Shown here: positions 1 to 44,337 of the stretch, piece after piece
Numbering within the stretch: position 1 is the first letter of the stretch
Layout: the number at the start of each line of letters is the position of its first letter
Source: Lytechinus pictus
Lineage: Eukaryota > Echinodermata > Echinoidea > Temnopleuroida > Toxopneustidae
NCBI RefSeq assembly: GCF_037042905.1
Contig: NW_026974140.1
Coordinates: 14,992,001 to 15,056,000, forward strand
Direction: 5' to 3'
Length of the DNA stretch: 64,000 nt
Notes under the pieces: generated by a model
The model's database searches: none
Told to the model about the DNA's origin: nothing
The model's input: only the letters and a program-made list of their open reading frames with translations
Translations under genes and position numbers: made by a program

Positions 1-3000
1 ATATATAAGTATTTTCATGGGTGTTCACTATGTTCACTATCGTATGTGCCTCCTATGAATTTAGACACTTCTTTCTGTATCCCTCTTTCATACACATGTC
101 ATCCTTTAACCTTTCTCCACCTCTTCCAGCACCTCTTCTAACTTTAATCTCTGTCTTCATGTTTCTTTCTTCCTACAGAATTTATTTATGTTTAAATACA
201 AACAGAATTGCCCTTTATTTATGTTTATATTCAAACAGAATTGATTGCTTGATTTGTAAATAAAACTCAAAATACTCAATACTCAAAAGAAACCTAGTTT
301 TATTTTCATCTTATTATAATTTATAGTCAGGGGAAAGGTGGGTAATGTCACTCCCTCTGTTTATATCCTTATCACCTCTCGATCCATCTTTTTATTTCTC
401 TCTCTCCCTATCCCTCTAATTTATTTCTCTTTTTTTTTGTTCTCTCCCTCTCATATCGCTCTCCCTCTCCTCATCTCATTTTTTGTTTTCTCTCTCTCTC
501 TCTCTCTTTATCTATTCATTTCCTCTCTTTTCTATTATGTTCTATAAGATATTGGTCATCACCGCCATCATCAGCACAATCATAATCAGCTGAAATTTAA
601 CCATCTTTACCATCATCATAAACACCTGAAACTAGAAACTGGAATAAAAATGCATGAAATGCTACCAAGCTTGCAATTTATAGAAAGCTTTATGTATCAA
701 ATAAACCTCCATAGATTGACAATACATAATAAAATGTGAATGGTCAGTGTATTCAGACTACCACCCTATACACAGACTTTAAATGCTGCATGGAAGATTT
801 ACAAACATTGATCTTTACAGTTCAAGAAATTTCATTATTTAGTTTATTAATAACCACTTTCATAAGTGAAAGTTTGGCCAATATTTCAATGCAATAACAT
901 GATGTGCACTGTATTAAGCTTAGAAACACAAGAGATGAACACATTTCATGTATCATATGAGAAATACAGATACTGATAAGGCCATCCACCATCATCAGCA
1001 TTCAGCAATGTCTCGTTTTCTGACACTCGTTTAAGTGGCTTTAATTTCACATATCTTATGCTGTACACACTACACAAAAATATTAATTTCATTGATTGTG
1101 AGTGGGTGGTGTTTATATCGAATTCTTAAAAAATTGTTGTTTTATAGTAAGATTTATGACCAACAAAAACAATAGAGCAGCTCTAGGTAAAGTTGAAAAT
1201 ATTTCACTGGCATGCATACTTTGGGTAGTACAATATGTCTGATAATCAGAAAAATTTTGAGTTATGATCCGTCTTGCAAAGTTGCAAATCTATATATTTA
1301 GCTTGATACATTCCCAATAGTATTATCTTTTCATAAAGATGATACATTATCTATATATACTACATCAAAATACAACTTTCTTGAATAATATTTCTATAAC
1401 ACTGAACGTGGGTATAAATATGCATATTATGAATATATTCATTTACAGTGTTGTTTTTATAATTATAACATTCTGTGTGAATATTCAAAGATGGATATAT
1501 TTAGACAAGTATCAACTCTACAATGTGCCCTAATTCATGAACTAATCTGTCTAATATAATTGAAATGGGTGACTTGTCTTCTAGTTCTAAAGACTTTCCT
1601 GCATATTGTAGCCTCAAACCAAATGCTCTGAACATAAGCACGGTATTACATGAGACAAAAATAGTATGCAACTAAAGGACCACCTTCTATTTTAAACAAT
1701 TTCTATAATTTTTTGTCCTAGTAAATAATTTCTATGATCTTTTTAAATTAAACTTGTCATGATTCTACATATATTAATTAATTGCAGTACATAAATATTT
1801 AAAGAATGGAGGTTTGGAATAAGGAAAATCAAATACTGGGTGAATTAAGTAAAAATGTGCAATATCTAAGTTATTTCTTATAATGAAAGTAAACAGAATA
1901 TTTTACATATTTGGGAGGAGGCGAGTCCACAGCTTGGTGCACTATTCAATCATTTCACAAAAGCTCTTATGGTACAATCAAATCATTTATCGCTTTATCA
2001 CAGAGCAGTGGAAAGTTCAAGAAGTTACTTATTCAGAGGCAGAAAAGGGTGTATCACAGCTCATAATTCTAAACAGATTTATCATATCATGGGGTGTGTA
2101 ATTTGGGAACAAAATATCAAAATGAAAATGCTTGCTCGTTTCAGTGGAAACACAATAACTATTAAGGTGTTGACACCTAATGTACATGTATGGCCTACAT
2201 CACTAAGGCAGGCAAGGGGGGACAGAACATGTGTGTTGTACTGAATTTATTTTTCTACAAAGGTTTATGAAAATTTGCATTTCGTTCAAATTTATAAATC
2301 AATTTGACTCATGTTATATCCTTATTAACTTTACATGATTTTCTTTTTTTTAATGAAATGATTTTTGCAGATTTGAGGAATGAAAGCTATTCATCCATGG
2401 TTTACTTTGTATGATCACAATATGTACTGACAGCATGGAATCATTTTACATCATACTCTTTGCTCATATAACAACACCCATATGTTTCTGCATACAATAG
2501 GTAACAATACTACTACTATAAATACATAGTTGAAAGCACAAGCATAAAAAAGTTAACACCCTAATACAAAACGGATATAAAGAAAAAAAAATATCTTTAA
2601 GTACTAACTAAAAACATCCAGGAGGATAGATGCCAAAATATATTAAACTTTTCCACAGGGAATATTTATGGCATAAAGGTACATGAATGCTGAGAGTTAT
2701 GAAAATTCCTGTTTCATTTTAAAATGTTGTTGCTTACTTGGTAAATTAAGTACAACTCTCTCTTGAATGATCATTCACATAAATACACCCAATCTTGCAA
2801 ACATTCACCAAATCCATAAATCACTCATATAGAATTCATGACCTCACTAAAAGTATATAACCAATGAGACATTTAGAATATTTCCAAAATTAAAATTTAA
2901 AGCTCCTTTCAACCCTCTTTCAACTACTGACCAAAAAATATAGATGATTGGGATTATAAAATCAGATTAAATATTCAGTTCTTCTTATCTCAATAGAAAT

Positions 3001-3686
3001 AAACAAATAATTCACATAAATGTACAATATTTTGATAAGAGAAGTTTGAAAAGAGACAATTTTCTCTTACAAAAAAATGTTGAGTAGTCTAGACTATTGA
3101 TCTCTATATACATATAACAAATGACTATGCTTCATATACATACTATACAAAATATTTCAATTTGAAAATAAAAAAAATGTCTATTCTGACTTTTCAAGAA
3201 AGTGATAGAGAGAGCTTGCAAAGTTCTATGAAATGTGTTTCACCATGCACTATTCAACTCATTGCATATGAGAAGAATGCCAAATCCAATATGATTAATG
3301 GAAGTAGATGCTCTTCCTTGAGGTTGCAGGAATTCAACTCTTATGAAAAAGTATATTGAACAAGATTTTTCCTCTGATGACAACCCAGTAACACTAAACT
3401 TACCAATTGATTTATATTATTGAATTTTATGGCTGATTGCACATTATGGTCAATAAAATCAAACATAAAAATCAGCTTTACAATCAATCACTAAAATAAG
3501 TTTGGTTGACTACAGGAATAATTTAGCGGTCTATGGGGACAAGATACTAGGTCTTCTGAGTTTTTGATGTTCAAACATACCTTTTCTTGTCACAGAGATG
3601 TAAGGAGAAGCATATAGAATTCTATGTTTCTTTGTCCTGAATGTGTGTACTTTCCAGCTAAGATCCCTTTGGTATCATGATAGGTT
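1..3686. other. Downstream flank of NCKAP1, probably part 3' UTR
   Basis: This is AT-rich DNA after the NCKAP1 stop codon (the gene reads on the minus strand). The proximal part is probably 3' UTR; a minus-strand AATAAA lies at about 2246-2251, but others are possible, so the transcript end is not placed. Small open frames here have no recognisable domains. A CT-rich tract lies at about 350-545. I see no other gene. Confidence 0.4.
350..545. repeat. CT-rich low-complexity tract with (TC)n core
   Basis: The stretch is almost entirely C and T on the plus strand, with an uninterrupted TC dinucleotide run near 489-508. The open frame across it encodes a Ser/Leu/Phe-rich low-complexity peptide typical of such tracts, so it is not taken as a gene. 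Confidence 0.8.
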
Positions 3687-34673
<30,987 letters not shown>

Positions 34674-37600
34674 ATCAGACAGTAATCAACGACATCTAGA
34701 CTCTAATTAAAGCTGCAATAAAGGGCATTCGATACAGGTTTAGCATTCAAGGTGCGGCCTTGTCGCAAAATTAGGGAACTCAGCCGCTCGTTAATGCAAA
34801 CCAGGAAGAAAGTCCATCAAAACAATTTACAAACTTTATTAAAGGCTTTTTTATATAAATAAGATTTTTTTTTACTTCCACTTTTTCGAATAAAAATAAT
34901 TGATATTAATAGAATTTATTATTTTACATCACTTAGATTATAAATATATATTTTGATACACATAAATATATTATTTTTTTAATGTAAGCCGGCAATATCA
35001 TCTTATGCATATCGTGAACCATATAGAATTTCAGCACGTGAATGCGGAAGGAAAATCAATAAACATGCGTGGCGCGCCTAATGCCCCCCCCCCCCTAGAC
35101 ATATGGACTGTTTTTTCTATCAAGGTATTTTTTCCATACAGGGTCATAAATGTCAACTAGTGAACGTAACTTTTTTTTATTAAAGAAATAGTTCGTGGTT
35201 GATAAACTTATTTTACCGCAAAGGAATTTTCCGAGTCTCGATGGGATAAACAGTTTTTTTTTTTAATAAACAATTTTTTTTTTCAAGTGATCGAGCGTTT
35301 TTACTCGAAAACAGATGTGCATCAGGAGGGGGTGAGAGTGGGCGGGGAAGGAGAAAAATGTTATCCATATTTTTCTGCAAAAGCCGGGCTGCTGGAAGAG
35401 CTAATTGGTGGGGATGGGGGTCGGAACGGGGGTCCAGAATCAAAGATTGAAGTAATTTCTTGGCGTTATTTTTCAGTACAAATTATAACAATTTAGGTAT
35501 GAAGCACGACCCATTTTTTTCATACTGAATTGAACAGGGAAGTTTTAATGCCGTTTGAATTCATCATACAAAAAAAGTATATCCATAAGTTTAAGTATCT
35601 CACTATAAATACTAAATGCATGTGAGCTAAATTTTCTTTTTAGTGTACTGACCTAAAAAACGAAAGTTTTATGCAATATGACATTTTATAATCATGAACA
35701 GGACACATAATATAATGTGAGCTCATGAAGCCAAGCTGATCGAACCATCGATCAGAGAGTTCTCACTGGCCCCAGAAACATATTAGGCATTATTTAGCAC
35801 AAGGAAATCATATGGCATAGGCCTATTCTGGACCGCGGAATGAGAGGGATTAGCCTTCCGTTGTTTAATCCAGTTTAAATATAGGAGTATACGGTGTCCA
35901 TTTATGTGATTGTGATTGCAGCATATTGCCCCTCCAGGTTTTCGTTACACAATCTATGACCATGCTGTCTCATAAAACAATCATTTCTTTTCACCCAATT
36001 ATCCAAATACAAAACAGCAGCTTCATTCCTTAGCTATATATAACAAAATAATTTCACTAGAAAAAATAAATTATTTAGAAAACTAATGTCAATCGAATGA
36101 AAAACCATGCATTTTCATCAAGAAAACGCTGCATGTTTATCCCGATGTTTATCAAAAATATATTTTTTTATTTCCTAGTATTAAACTTGCATTATAAAAA
36201 AAAAAACTATAAAGAATGTATCCCTCCCCCCGAAAAGCTGGGTTTGACTTTTATATACACAACCATACAAAATCTGTAGTCTGATATCTGCGGGACGTAC
36301 AAAAGGAATTATCGTCCGATTCGTGGGTCCCCATCCGACGAGGCGCAACACCGAGGGGGGGGGGGGGGGCAGGGGAACGTACAGTATATATCCACATAAT
36401 AATTTTCTTCATGTCAAACAATGATCGAAACTTTCATTTTCGGGTCAGTATAATATGTAGTGAGATAGAGATAGAGAACCTATTACAAACAAGTGGTTAT
36501 ATAAATACTCCGTTTTCCGGTCTGGATACAAAACAAATGTTCAGTTTGCGCTTCGCGCTCGCAATATATGATCGAATCGTGAGGTGTTTGATCCTCTAAA
36601 CTAATAGCAAGAAACCGGCAAGAAACAGTCCTTGACATTTTCCTTTTTTACATATCAGTATATCAAAGATTTTAGCTCACCGGTTATCGCGCTGGCTTAA
36701 TTGCTTTAATGTGCGTTCGATTAAAAAAAATATATATTTTGTAGGCATTCCCCGAAGTTCTCCGCCAGGAAGTGTTACTCGCTGCTCAGTGATGGTGGCG
36801 TAGTGCAGAAAGTTTGAAGGAGCTAGGTATGGCGTACCGCGTAAGAAGTTGAGAGTGATATATTACAAAAATCTAATATTGTCATAGATATTGACATAAT
36901 ATTCAGGAAATGATATCATATCTCACCTTTCTCTCTTTCCCTTTTATCAATCCCCTTCTCTTCTTTTTTTACTAGGTCATGATTTTTTTTTGGAGGGGGG
37001 GGGGGGGCAAGCACCCCCAATTAAGGCCTCCCCTGCGATAGGCCTATTAGGCCTACGACATCGAGAGGAATCATATATATTGTAAACCATGAACGGAGTT
37101 TTATTTGTAAATGATTATAAAAAGATACTGAAGACTGTCTATCATAATATCATACAATATTAAACATTCATGCATCCCCCGTTATGTTCTAATCTTCAAA
37201 CTCTAGCCTCAGTCCGGCTTACTTGGCCTCGCTTTCTTAAAAACCTTTTGATGACTCCATGACTTAATTGCGACAATTTCTCACAGGAACAACATGATAA
37301 TCTAAACCTCAAACATATCACCCTAGCTATAAATCCAAATAAACATTTTTTCTGAAACAAATCAATTTCTATCAAAGTAAAGATTTAGCGGGGTCGAGCA
37401 TATACCAGGTGTCAAAGTAGTAATACAGTACTAGGCGAGATCTATGCAAACTATTTTCGAATTAAAATTTTGAAGGGATTTTTATAATTTATATCAGGAT
37501 AGGAATGCTAATTACAGTGTCCCTTTCCAGTTTTATTGCAGGGCAATTGCTTTCATTAAGTTCTCTTTATTCTTGCCATAACATAGTTTGAAAGAGATCA

Positions 37601-38445
37601 GAGTATTATTTTTGAAAATGATATCATCTCTCGTAAAAAGGCTCACCTCATATTATATTCTAACGTCTTCGATTCTTTTAAATGACAATGATAACGGTGA
37701 CTGAGAATATTGATAATCATGATATCGATAGTATCATTAGGCGTGTCATTGGTCTTTTGTCAAATTTGATTACCATTTAACAATGTTTTCAACTAAGAAA
37801 AGTAAATTCTCAATTGTGAAATTATAACTTCATTTTTTCATGCCTTATACATATCCACATTATAACATATAAAAAGTCAGAAGAAATTTGAGGGGTGAAG
37901 TAAACAGTCGGCCTAATCTTATATAAAAATAAAGAAATATTTCTTCCCCGAGCTCTATACGAGGAATGACAAGGACATATTTGCAAGCCTTTTGCAAAAC
38001 CATATATCAACTTTTCTTCCATTTGTTTGTTTCTTGTTTTTTTGTGTGACAGAGAATTTTTTTTTATTAATTTGCCAAAAGAGCAGAAATAATATATACA
38101 CAACAAAAAAAAGTATGTCCCCCCTAAATCAAATTGCTGTAACTTTTGAACGGAATTATTTTGAGATATGATATTCCGTAGGTGGTTTTCTACACTCATT
38201 AAGCAACTCCCGGAGAAAAATAAGATTGATCGGTTGAGTCATGCATGAGTAATTAAAGATTGAATTAAAAATGACCATTTTTGAAAGTCACAAGAGTCGT
38301 TTTTCAGATTGTGCACATACAAAGTTGGGCAAATGTTGTCTTTAAGTGAATTTTATGGTGTTATGCTGCTTTACTATCCATCATTTAGCCACTCCACACA
38401 CAATTTTGATATCATATATTCATGGTTGAGTGAGCACAATATATT
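34674..38445. other. Intergenic DNA 5' of NCKAP1
   Basis: This region should hold the NCKAP1 promoter and perhaps a non-coding first exon. A TTTATTGCAG acceptor-like site on the minus strand ends at 34713. Otherwise there are homopolymer C/G runs (35084-35095, 36355-36370, 36997-37008) and AT-rich DNA. No gene is recognised. Confidence 0.4.
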
Positions 38446-38446
38446 G

Positions 38447-38608
38447 CAGGGGCCTCAGAAGCGGGGGGGGGGGCTGGGCGGGGAGCTTCATCCCCCCACT
38501 TTTTTCCAAAAGCATGTACAAAAATGTAAAAATGACCATACGATTGTGATTTTTTGCATGGTCAGCCCCCCCCCCCCCCCCACTTTGAAAACCCTTCCCC
38601 GGCCCCTG
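38447..38608. mobile_element. CAGGGGCC-family MITE, copy 1, 5-bp target duplication
   Basis: It starts CAGGGGCC and ends GGCCCCTG, flanked by TATTG at 38442-38446 and 38609-38613. The interior has G and C runs and CATGTACAAAAATGTAAAAA, shared with copy 2 at 59737. It is non-coding. Confidence 0.85.
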
Positions 38609-39050
38609 TATTGTAACGTATCATCATAGGGGTTTATGGTTGTATCTTCTACAACTTGTTAGATCATGTTAAAATTTGAAAATGTTGGTGGCTCCCCCGA
38701 TTATAGGCCCCTCCCCCCATTTTAAAATTCTGGACCCATCACTGATTTGTCCATAAATTAACCTGATCATGAGAAATTGTTAGGAAAAGAATACATTTAT
38801 GCAGTATAAAGAGTATTTATTCCTAAGTTTTTGAATGTGCTCGCTCAACCATGGAAATGTTTAAAGTTCGGAAAGTGTGTGGTGATAGAAATGATGGATG
38901 ATAAAAACAATAGGAATTAAAGTCTTATTTGAAACCGAATATGCCCCCAATATTCACTTTATTACCCTTTAAAATGAGTCTGTGACATTGAAAATACAAA
39001 TTTTTCCACTTTAGGTAGGGTTTCACACGCCAATACTGTCTTGTTAAGCC

Positions 39051-39656
39051 TTAAAGGACAAGTCCGCCGCAACAAAAAGTTGATTTGAATAAAAAGAGAA
39101 AAATCCAACAAGCATAACACTGAAATTTTCATCAAAATCGGATGTAAAATAAGAAAGTTATGACATTTCAAAGTTTCGCTTAATTTCACAAAACAGTTAT
39201 ATGCACATCCTGGCTGGTATGCAAATGAGGAGACTATGACGTCATCCACCCACTATTTCTTTTGTATTTTATTATATGAAATATGAAATATTCTAATTAT
39301 CTCCTCATTGTCAAGTGTGAAAACGATTAATTCCTCCCTGAACATCTGGAATTAGCATTGTTTAACACTATATTATGGTTCAGTCAAGTTGGTACTTATT
39401 GTCAAATCTATAAAAAATGAAATATTGTATAATTCAAACAATAAAAAACAAAAGAAATAGTGAGTGATGGACATCATCAACTGACTCACCTAGTTGTGCA
39501 TATCACTGTTTTGTGAAAAATAAGCGAAACTTTAAAATGTCATAACTTTCTTATTTTACATCCGATTTTGATGAAATTTTCAGCAGTATATATGCTAGTT
39601 TGATTTTTCTCTATGTATTCAAGTCAGCATTTTCCTGGGGTGGACTTGACCTTTAA
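39051..39656. mobile_element. TTAA-flanked MITE, family A, copy 1
   Basis: It has TTAA at both ends, termini AAGGACAAGTCC and GGACTTGACCTT, and inverted arms of roughly 130 bp. The arms contain TTTCATCAAAATCGGATGTA and its complement. TTAA boundaries suggest piggyBac-type mobilisation. It is non-coding. Confidence 0.8.
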
Positions 39657-39775
39657 GGGGTGCTTTTTCAGCATATCGAAAATACATGTTTAGGGTGCTT
39701 TTCGAGACCCCATGGTCGCGCATGGTATCCACTCGTCAATGGAAGTGCCCCCTCCCCCTGGGGTCAAATAATGAC

Positions 39776-40367
39776 TTAAAGGAGAATGAAACCCTTGAAA
39801 CCAGCTGAATCCATATCAAAGAGAAAAATCAAAGAAACATATTGTTAAAAGTTTGAGGAAGATTGAATGAATAATAAGAAAGTTATGAGCATTTGAATAT
39901 TGAGATCACTAATGCCATGTAGATCCTCCCATTGGCAATGCGACCAAGATCTGTGATGTCACACACGTACAACTCCCTCATTACTTTAGTACTTATTTCA
40001 CTTATATTCTCACTTTTATAGAATCTATCACAAGGTGAGGTGTTCTCTTTATGAGAGGACAATTACAGAGGTTTCACAGCATTATATCATTGATGAATCG
40101 TTTGTCATATGATTAGAATGATCAAAAAGAGATGTTTTGGGGTATATTTTCAGTGTCCAAAAGGGGAGAGTTGTTCATCTGTGATATCATAGATCTTGGT
40201 TGCATTGCCAATGGGAGGATCTCCATAGCATTAGTGATCTCGACATTCAAATGCTCATAACTCTTCTATTGCTAGTCCTATTTTACTCAAACTTTTGTTG
40301 ATCTTATTCTTTGATTTTTCTGCTTTCACAAAAGCTAACTTGCTCCAAGAGTTTCATTCTCCTTTAA
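39776..40367. mobile_element. TTAA-flanked MITE, family B
   Basis: The termini TTAAAGGAGAATGAAAC and GTTTCATTCTCCTTTAA are perfect inverted repeats, with long inverted arms (CAATGCGACCAAGATCT against AGATCTTGGTTGCATTG). Its right TTAA is shared with the next element. Confidence 0.85.
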
Positions 40368-42679
40368 GGACGTTCCACAGTTATGTTTGTGCGCAATGGA
40401 TGAACATGTGATTAATTAGCTGTAGGTATGAGCTAATTTTTCTCCTAATCTGCTCTAGCTGCAAATACGATGCGTTATTTTATGAAGCTAAAAAAATTGC
40501 ATTATTCCATGGACCATTCAAAAAAAGTATCTCTACAATTTCATAATACTTTACTCTGCAGTGCTGCAAAGAATGATGAATATGACCCCGAGTTTGAATA
40601 AATGGACGAGTGGTTTTGAATTTTTCTTCAGATGGATACAAAGCATTTGGCGCGTTTTTTGTGTTTTAAGAAGCACATTTGCTCTAATAAAAGTGCTGAT
40701 AGTTTGAAAACAAGCACATGAACCCCTATTTTTCATTGTTTGCACCTCTTAGGTATACCTTCCTCTACAACTTTGCAAAGTTTGGTTAAAATGACATGGA
40801 TTTTTAATAAAGTGCAGCATTTATTGCACTTTCTAGTTTGTTATTGAAACTTCACATTTTTTTAGATTAGGTTTTTGTTCTGGATCTGGATGTAATACAG
40901 TGCAGGACCGTTAGGTATAATGCACCGGGTTAGGAGAGGGCGCAAATGAGTTTAGTCGAAACGTAGGTGGCTTTCTTCGATCTTGGCTTTAAACACCTCT
41001 GGTGATGTACTGCTGACAACTTCGTTAGGGAGTTGATTCCAGGCCAACGTTGTACTTGAGCACAAAAAAATAATTTCTTAACTGCTCTGTGTTACAATGT
41101 CTTATTGAGAAACACTTGGAGTTATTTGTTACTTGTTTCTCTACCACATTAGTAGCATCAAAGTTTACAAATTTCTTAGCTTTGATATTACGTTTAGGTC
41201 TTGCTTTAATAAGAAATTTATCAACAGGAAGGGCAGGAACCAACCCCTCGACCACTTTGAAGTAGGATGTAAGTTTCAGGACTTGGCGTCTTGAGGCAAG
41301 AGTAGGCAGGTTGAGATTCTCTCTCATCTTGGTAATCGAACCTGGTTCTCGAGAGCTGTAGTCCCCACAGATGAACCGTACTGCTCTACGCTGTGTTTTC
41401 TCCAGACATTGAATATCCTTCTGAAGATAGGGATCCCACACACATGCACCATATTATTCCAGGATAGATCTGACTAGTGCAATGTATGCTGTACGTGCGC
41501 TTGCAGTTCTCTGGGCAGAAACTTAGGTTCCTTCTGAGTAAAGCAAGGACAGAGTTTGCCTTCCTCACAGCTTTGTTGATCTGGGGTGACCACTTCGATT
41601 GTCAGCTAGTGTTACTCCACTGTATGGATGTTGAGATACATGTTTAAGTATACAGTCATTTATAGTGTAAAAGTATGAGGTTTTGGCATTTATGCTCATA
41701 ACTTGGCACTTAATTGCCAGCATTGAACCTCATTCCCCAGATGGATGCCCAATTTTCTAATGCAGTAAGGTCCTGCTGCAGCTTATGATGGTCTCGTTGA
41801 GATTTAATCTGCATGTCTATATACAGCACACAGTCATCTGCGAATAAGCGAACCTGTGACTGGACAACATCAGGGAGGTCGTTGATGTGGCATAGAAATA
41901 ACAAGGGTCCGAGTACTGTCCCCTGCGGCACACCTGATGTTACTTCCTCTGGGTCGGAATGCTCTCCATCAACTACAACCGTCATCTCCCTGTGTGTTAG
42001 GAAGGATGTAAGCCACTTGTGTATCGAGCCATCTATCCCGTAGTTCGCTAGTTTGTGTAGGAGTAGCGAGTGAGGCACTGTATCAAACGCCTTAGCAAAG
42101 TCTAGTATGATGACGTCTGACTGTACTTTCTTGTCATGGGCGAGAAGGAGATCATGTACTGTGCATGGTCAGTAGTTGAGTTTCAGTTGAATGACCGGAC
42201 CTGAACCCGTGGTTGAGAGACGACAAGATATTGTTTTCTTGTAGATGTTTGAAGAGGTGCTTACAAATGATATGCTCAAGCTGTTTGCAGATCACTGATG
42301 TAAGGGAGACTGGTCGATAATTTCTTTTACGCTATTTTTTAAGAACTGATAGTGCTGTTAGACTCAAAACAGTATACATAGCACTATAAATAGATTCCCA
42401 ATCTTAAAGATACAATTATTAACTCTCTTGCGAAATTTGATGAAATTTTAAACTCATAGCTGTAGTGCATCTCGTGAGGTCTAAAAACGCCAAATTCTTT
42501 TGAATGCGCAATTCTTGAGAACATCCATTTGAGTGAACTTTGAAGCTCTATAGCAAAAAATCAAGCACATGGACCCATGTTAATTTATGCATATTTCGAT
42601 TATTCAGGTTCTAAAGTATCTATGTGCAAAGTTTGGTGAAAATGACATGGATTTCACTTTAACTGTGGAACGTCCTTAG
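40364..42679. mobile_element. Inverted-repeat element (TTAAGGACGTTCC) interrupted by a LINE
   Basis: The left end TAAGGACGTTCCACAGTT and the right end AACTGTGGAACGTCCTTA are perfect inverted repeats. The left TTAA is shared with the family B MITE, and the right reads TTAG. GCAAAGTTTGG and AAAATGACATGGATTT occur near both ends in the same orientation. A LINE fragment occupies its middle. Confidence 0.75.
40870..42345 (-). mobile_element. 5'-truncated, broken CR1/L2-type non-LTR retrotransposon
   Basis: On the minus strand the reverse transcriptase motifs appear in order: YRPVSLTSVICK, HGFRSGHST, ILDFAKAFDTV, GVPQGTVLGPLLF and FADD. Next come the C-terminal CVWDPYLQ and QRRAVRF, then WNQLPNEVVS and a stop at 40952-40954. 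Several frameshifts and stops separate these pieces, so no enzyme can be made. The N-terminal endonuclease part is missing. Confidence 0.85.
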
Positions 42680-44160
42680 TTGATCGTTTCTATTATTTTC
42701 CATCTTTCTCGATCTCGTGTGTTATTTGGCTTTCCATACATGATCAGTCGAAATTCGTTTTGTTTTCTTTTTTCCGACGATGATGAGATGAGATGGAATT
42801 GTGAAATTGCCCTAATTAGCCGAGCTGGCCAAAACCAGGCCAGCCCAAGAGAACAGATTACCAACTGACATCTTTGAAAAGTAGGTTAAATGATGGGCAC
42901 TGGTAAAATACTATAATTAATAAATGAGCCAATTTACATGTTGTTGCATACCGGACAGCTCGACATCAGATGGCATTAGTCACCGACGAGTCGATACGGT
43001 ACCGTACACGGCCCGGGCACGGGTAAGACGCCGGTGCTCCTTCGCTACGCGCGAAGCGTAGCCTATAGTAGTGGCTGTGCAGTGGCATCAACCATTATTA
43101 ACACTTAAGTGCACTCCTGATGAGTGGCTGAGTGAGTGAGCATGTCATGATGATGAATTGAATGATAATTTTTGTTTGATAATATTACAAGTGGTCACTG
43201 AGCTGAGAGTGAGAGGATCAGACATGTTTTTCTATCACTTTTCAGACTACACGGGCCTAGCCCTAGGCCTACTCCTAGACAGACTGCTGGCAGCCGTCTG
43301 TTTCGAGGATGTTTTTTTAACATTTTAATTTTTTTATATTTCTCTTCATACACAGATGGCTCGCAATCGTGCAGCTGCCATTAGGGGATTAACAATGCAA
43401 AATCCCCCTGACGCGGCAGTCAGGGCTCATCGATTTTTTTCTTTATTTCATAAAAATATATAAAAAGAACTGGACCAAAATAAGGGTTATTCCGTTTTGG
43501 CCTGAAATGCACCAAAACGGGGAAAAAAAACTTAGATTAGAAGGAAAAACAGTGACTTACTTGGCTGTCGCGCAACTCCCACTTCCCTGGTTGATCCGAA
43601 CTTGGTGAGTGGAGCCAACGGAGTTCAGCAGGATAACCAATTTAACAGAGACCGAAGCTTTTGGTCTACACAGTCCCTACCACAGTACCACTACCAGGCA
43701 CTGGACAATATTCCTCTGCTCTGGCTCTGGCCCCCCTGTTCTGAAAAATTAAGAGGGAGGCTGCCTGCAAAAAAAGGATGTGGGCTGGGCCAGGGATGAT
43801 AACACATGTTATTTTATCACTCTTGGTTTTCACAGTTGAATGTGTCCAGGAATCCTTTGTTGAACAAAAATGATCCTAGATTCACTTCAACAAGAAAATA
43901 AGAAAGGCCTTGATTTCAGACAGGTGCCTGTAATAACTGGTGCAAGGCCATGATATGGATAATATTCAGATGCACAGAAGAATACTAATCCAGGGCGGCA
44001 GGGGTGGGGAGGCCAGGGAGAATTTATAGTTTCGGCAGAGTTAGCTATGGGAATCTTAAATTTACAGGCTTTTAAATTGTTCACCAAGAACCAAGAATTG
44101 TACCATTTTTGTTCTTTTAGATTGTTTCTAGATTGTGTACTGCATGGTGAGGACTTTAAT
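42680..44160. other. 5' flank of MAT2B
   Basis: A small GC-rich island lies near 42960-43080 and could mark the MAT2B promoter or a non-coding exon. An AG acceptor at about 44118 precedes the first coding exon, so the 5' UTR is probably spliced. A 36-codon frame at 43356-43463 right after a CACAG was noted but not recognised. Confidence 0.35.
43597..43672 (+). repeat. Copy of the block at 33045-33125
   Basis: See the minus-strand copy in NCKAP1 intron 1. The shared words run over about 75 bases with several small differences. Confidence 0.5.
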
Positions 44161-44337
44161 ATGAAGAAGATTCTTATCACTGGTGCATCTGGACTCTTTG
44201 GCCGGGAACTCTTCAAAACTTTTCAGGACTCTGGATGGGACGTTCTTGGACTGGCTTACACCAGAGCTAAAGGGAACCTCAGAAAAGTGGACTTGACGGA
44301 CAGTAAAGCCATACAGGATGTCATCATGGGATATCAG
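44161..44337 (+). CDS. MAT2B: MAT2B exon a (residues 1-59)
   Basis: It encodes the first Rossmann strand and glycine loop through VIMGYQ. Donor GTGATT is weak but fixed by the next exon, phase 0. The exon probably begins at about 44119, with upstream codons possibly UTR. Confidence 0.85.

Noticed and set aside
41025-42078. Reverse transcriptase frames as an active gene
   Set aside because: The domain is split by frameshifts and stops and lacks the N-terminal half, so it is a dead LINE fragment.
43356-43463. A 36-codon frame starting right after CACAG, upstream of MAT2B
   Set aside because: It does not match MAT2B, ends in low-complexity T/A sequence, and has no donor that joins it in frame to the first MAT2B exon.
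44047-44160. An upstream ATG at 44047 as the MAT2B start
   Set aside because: The frame is open, but it crosses a good pyrimidine-rich acceptor ending at about 44118, so the region is more likely intron plus a short leader.
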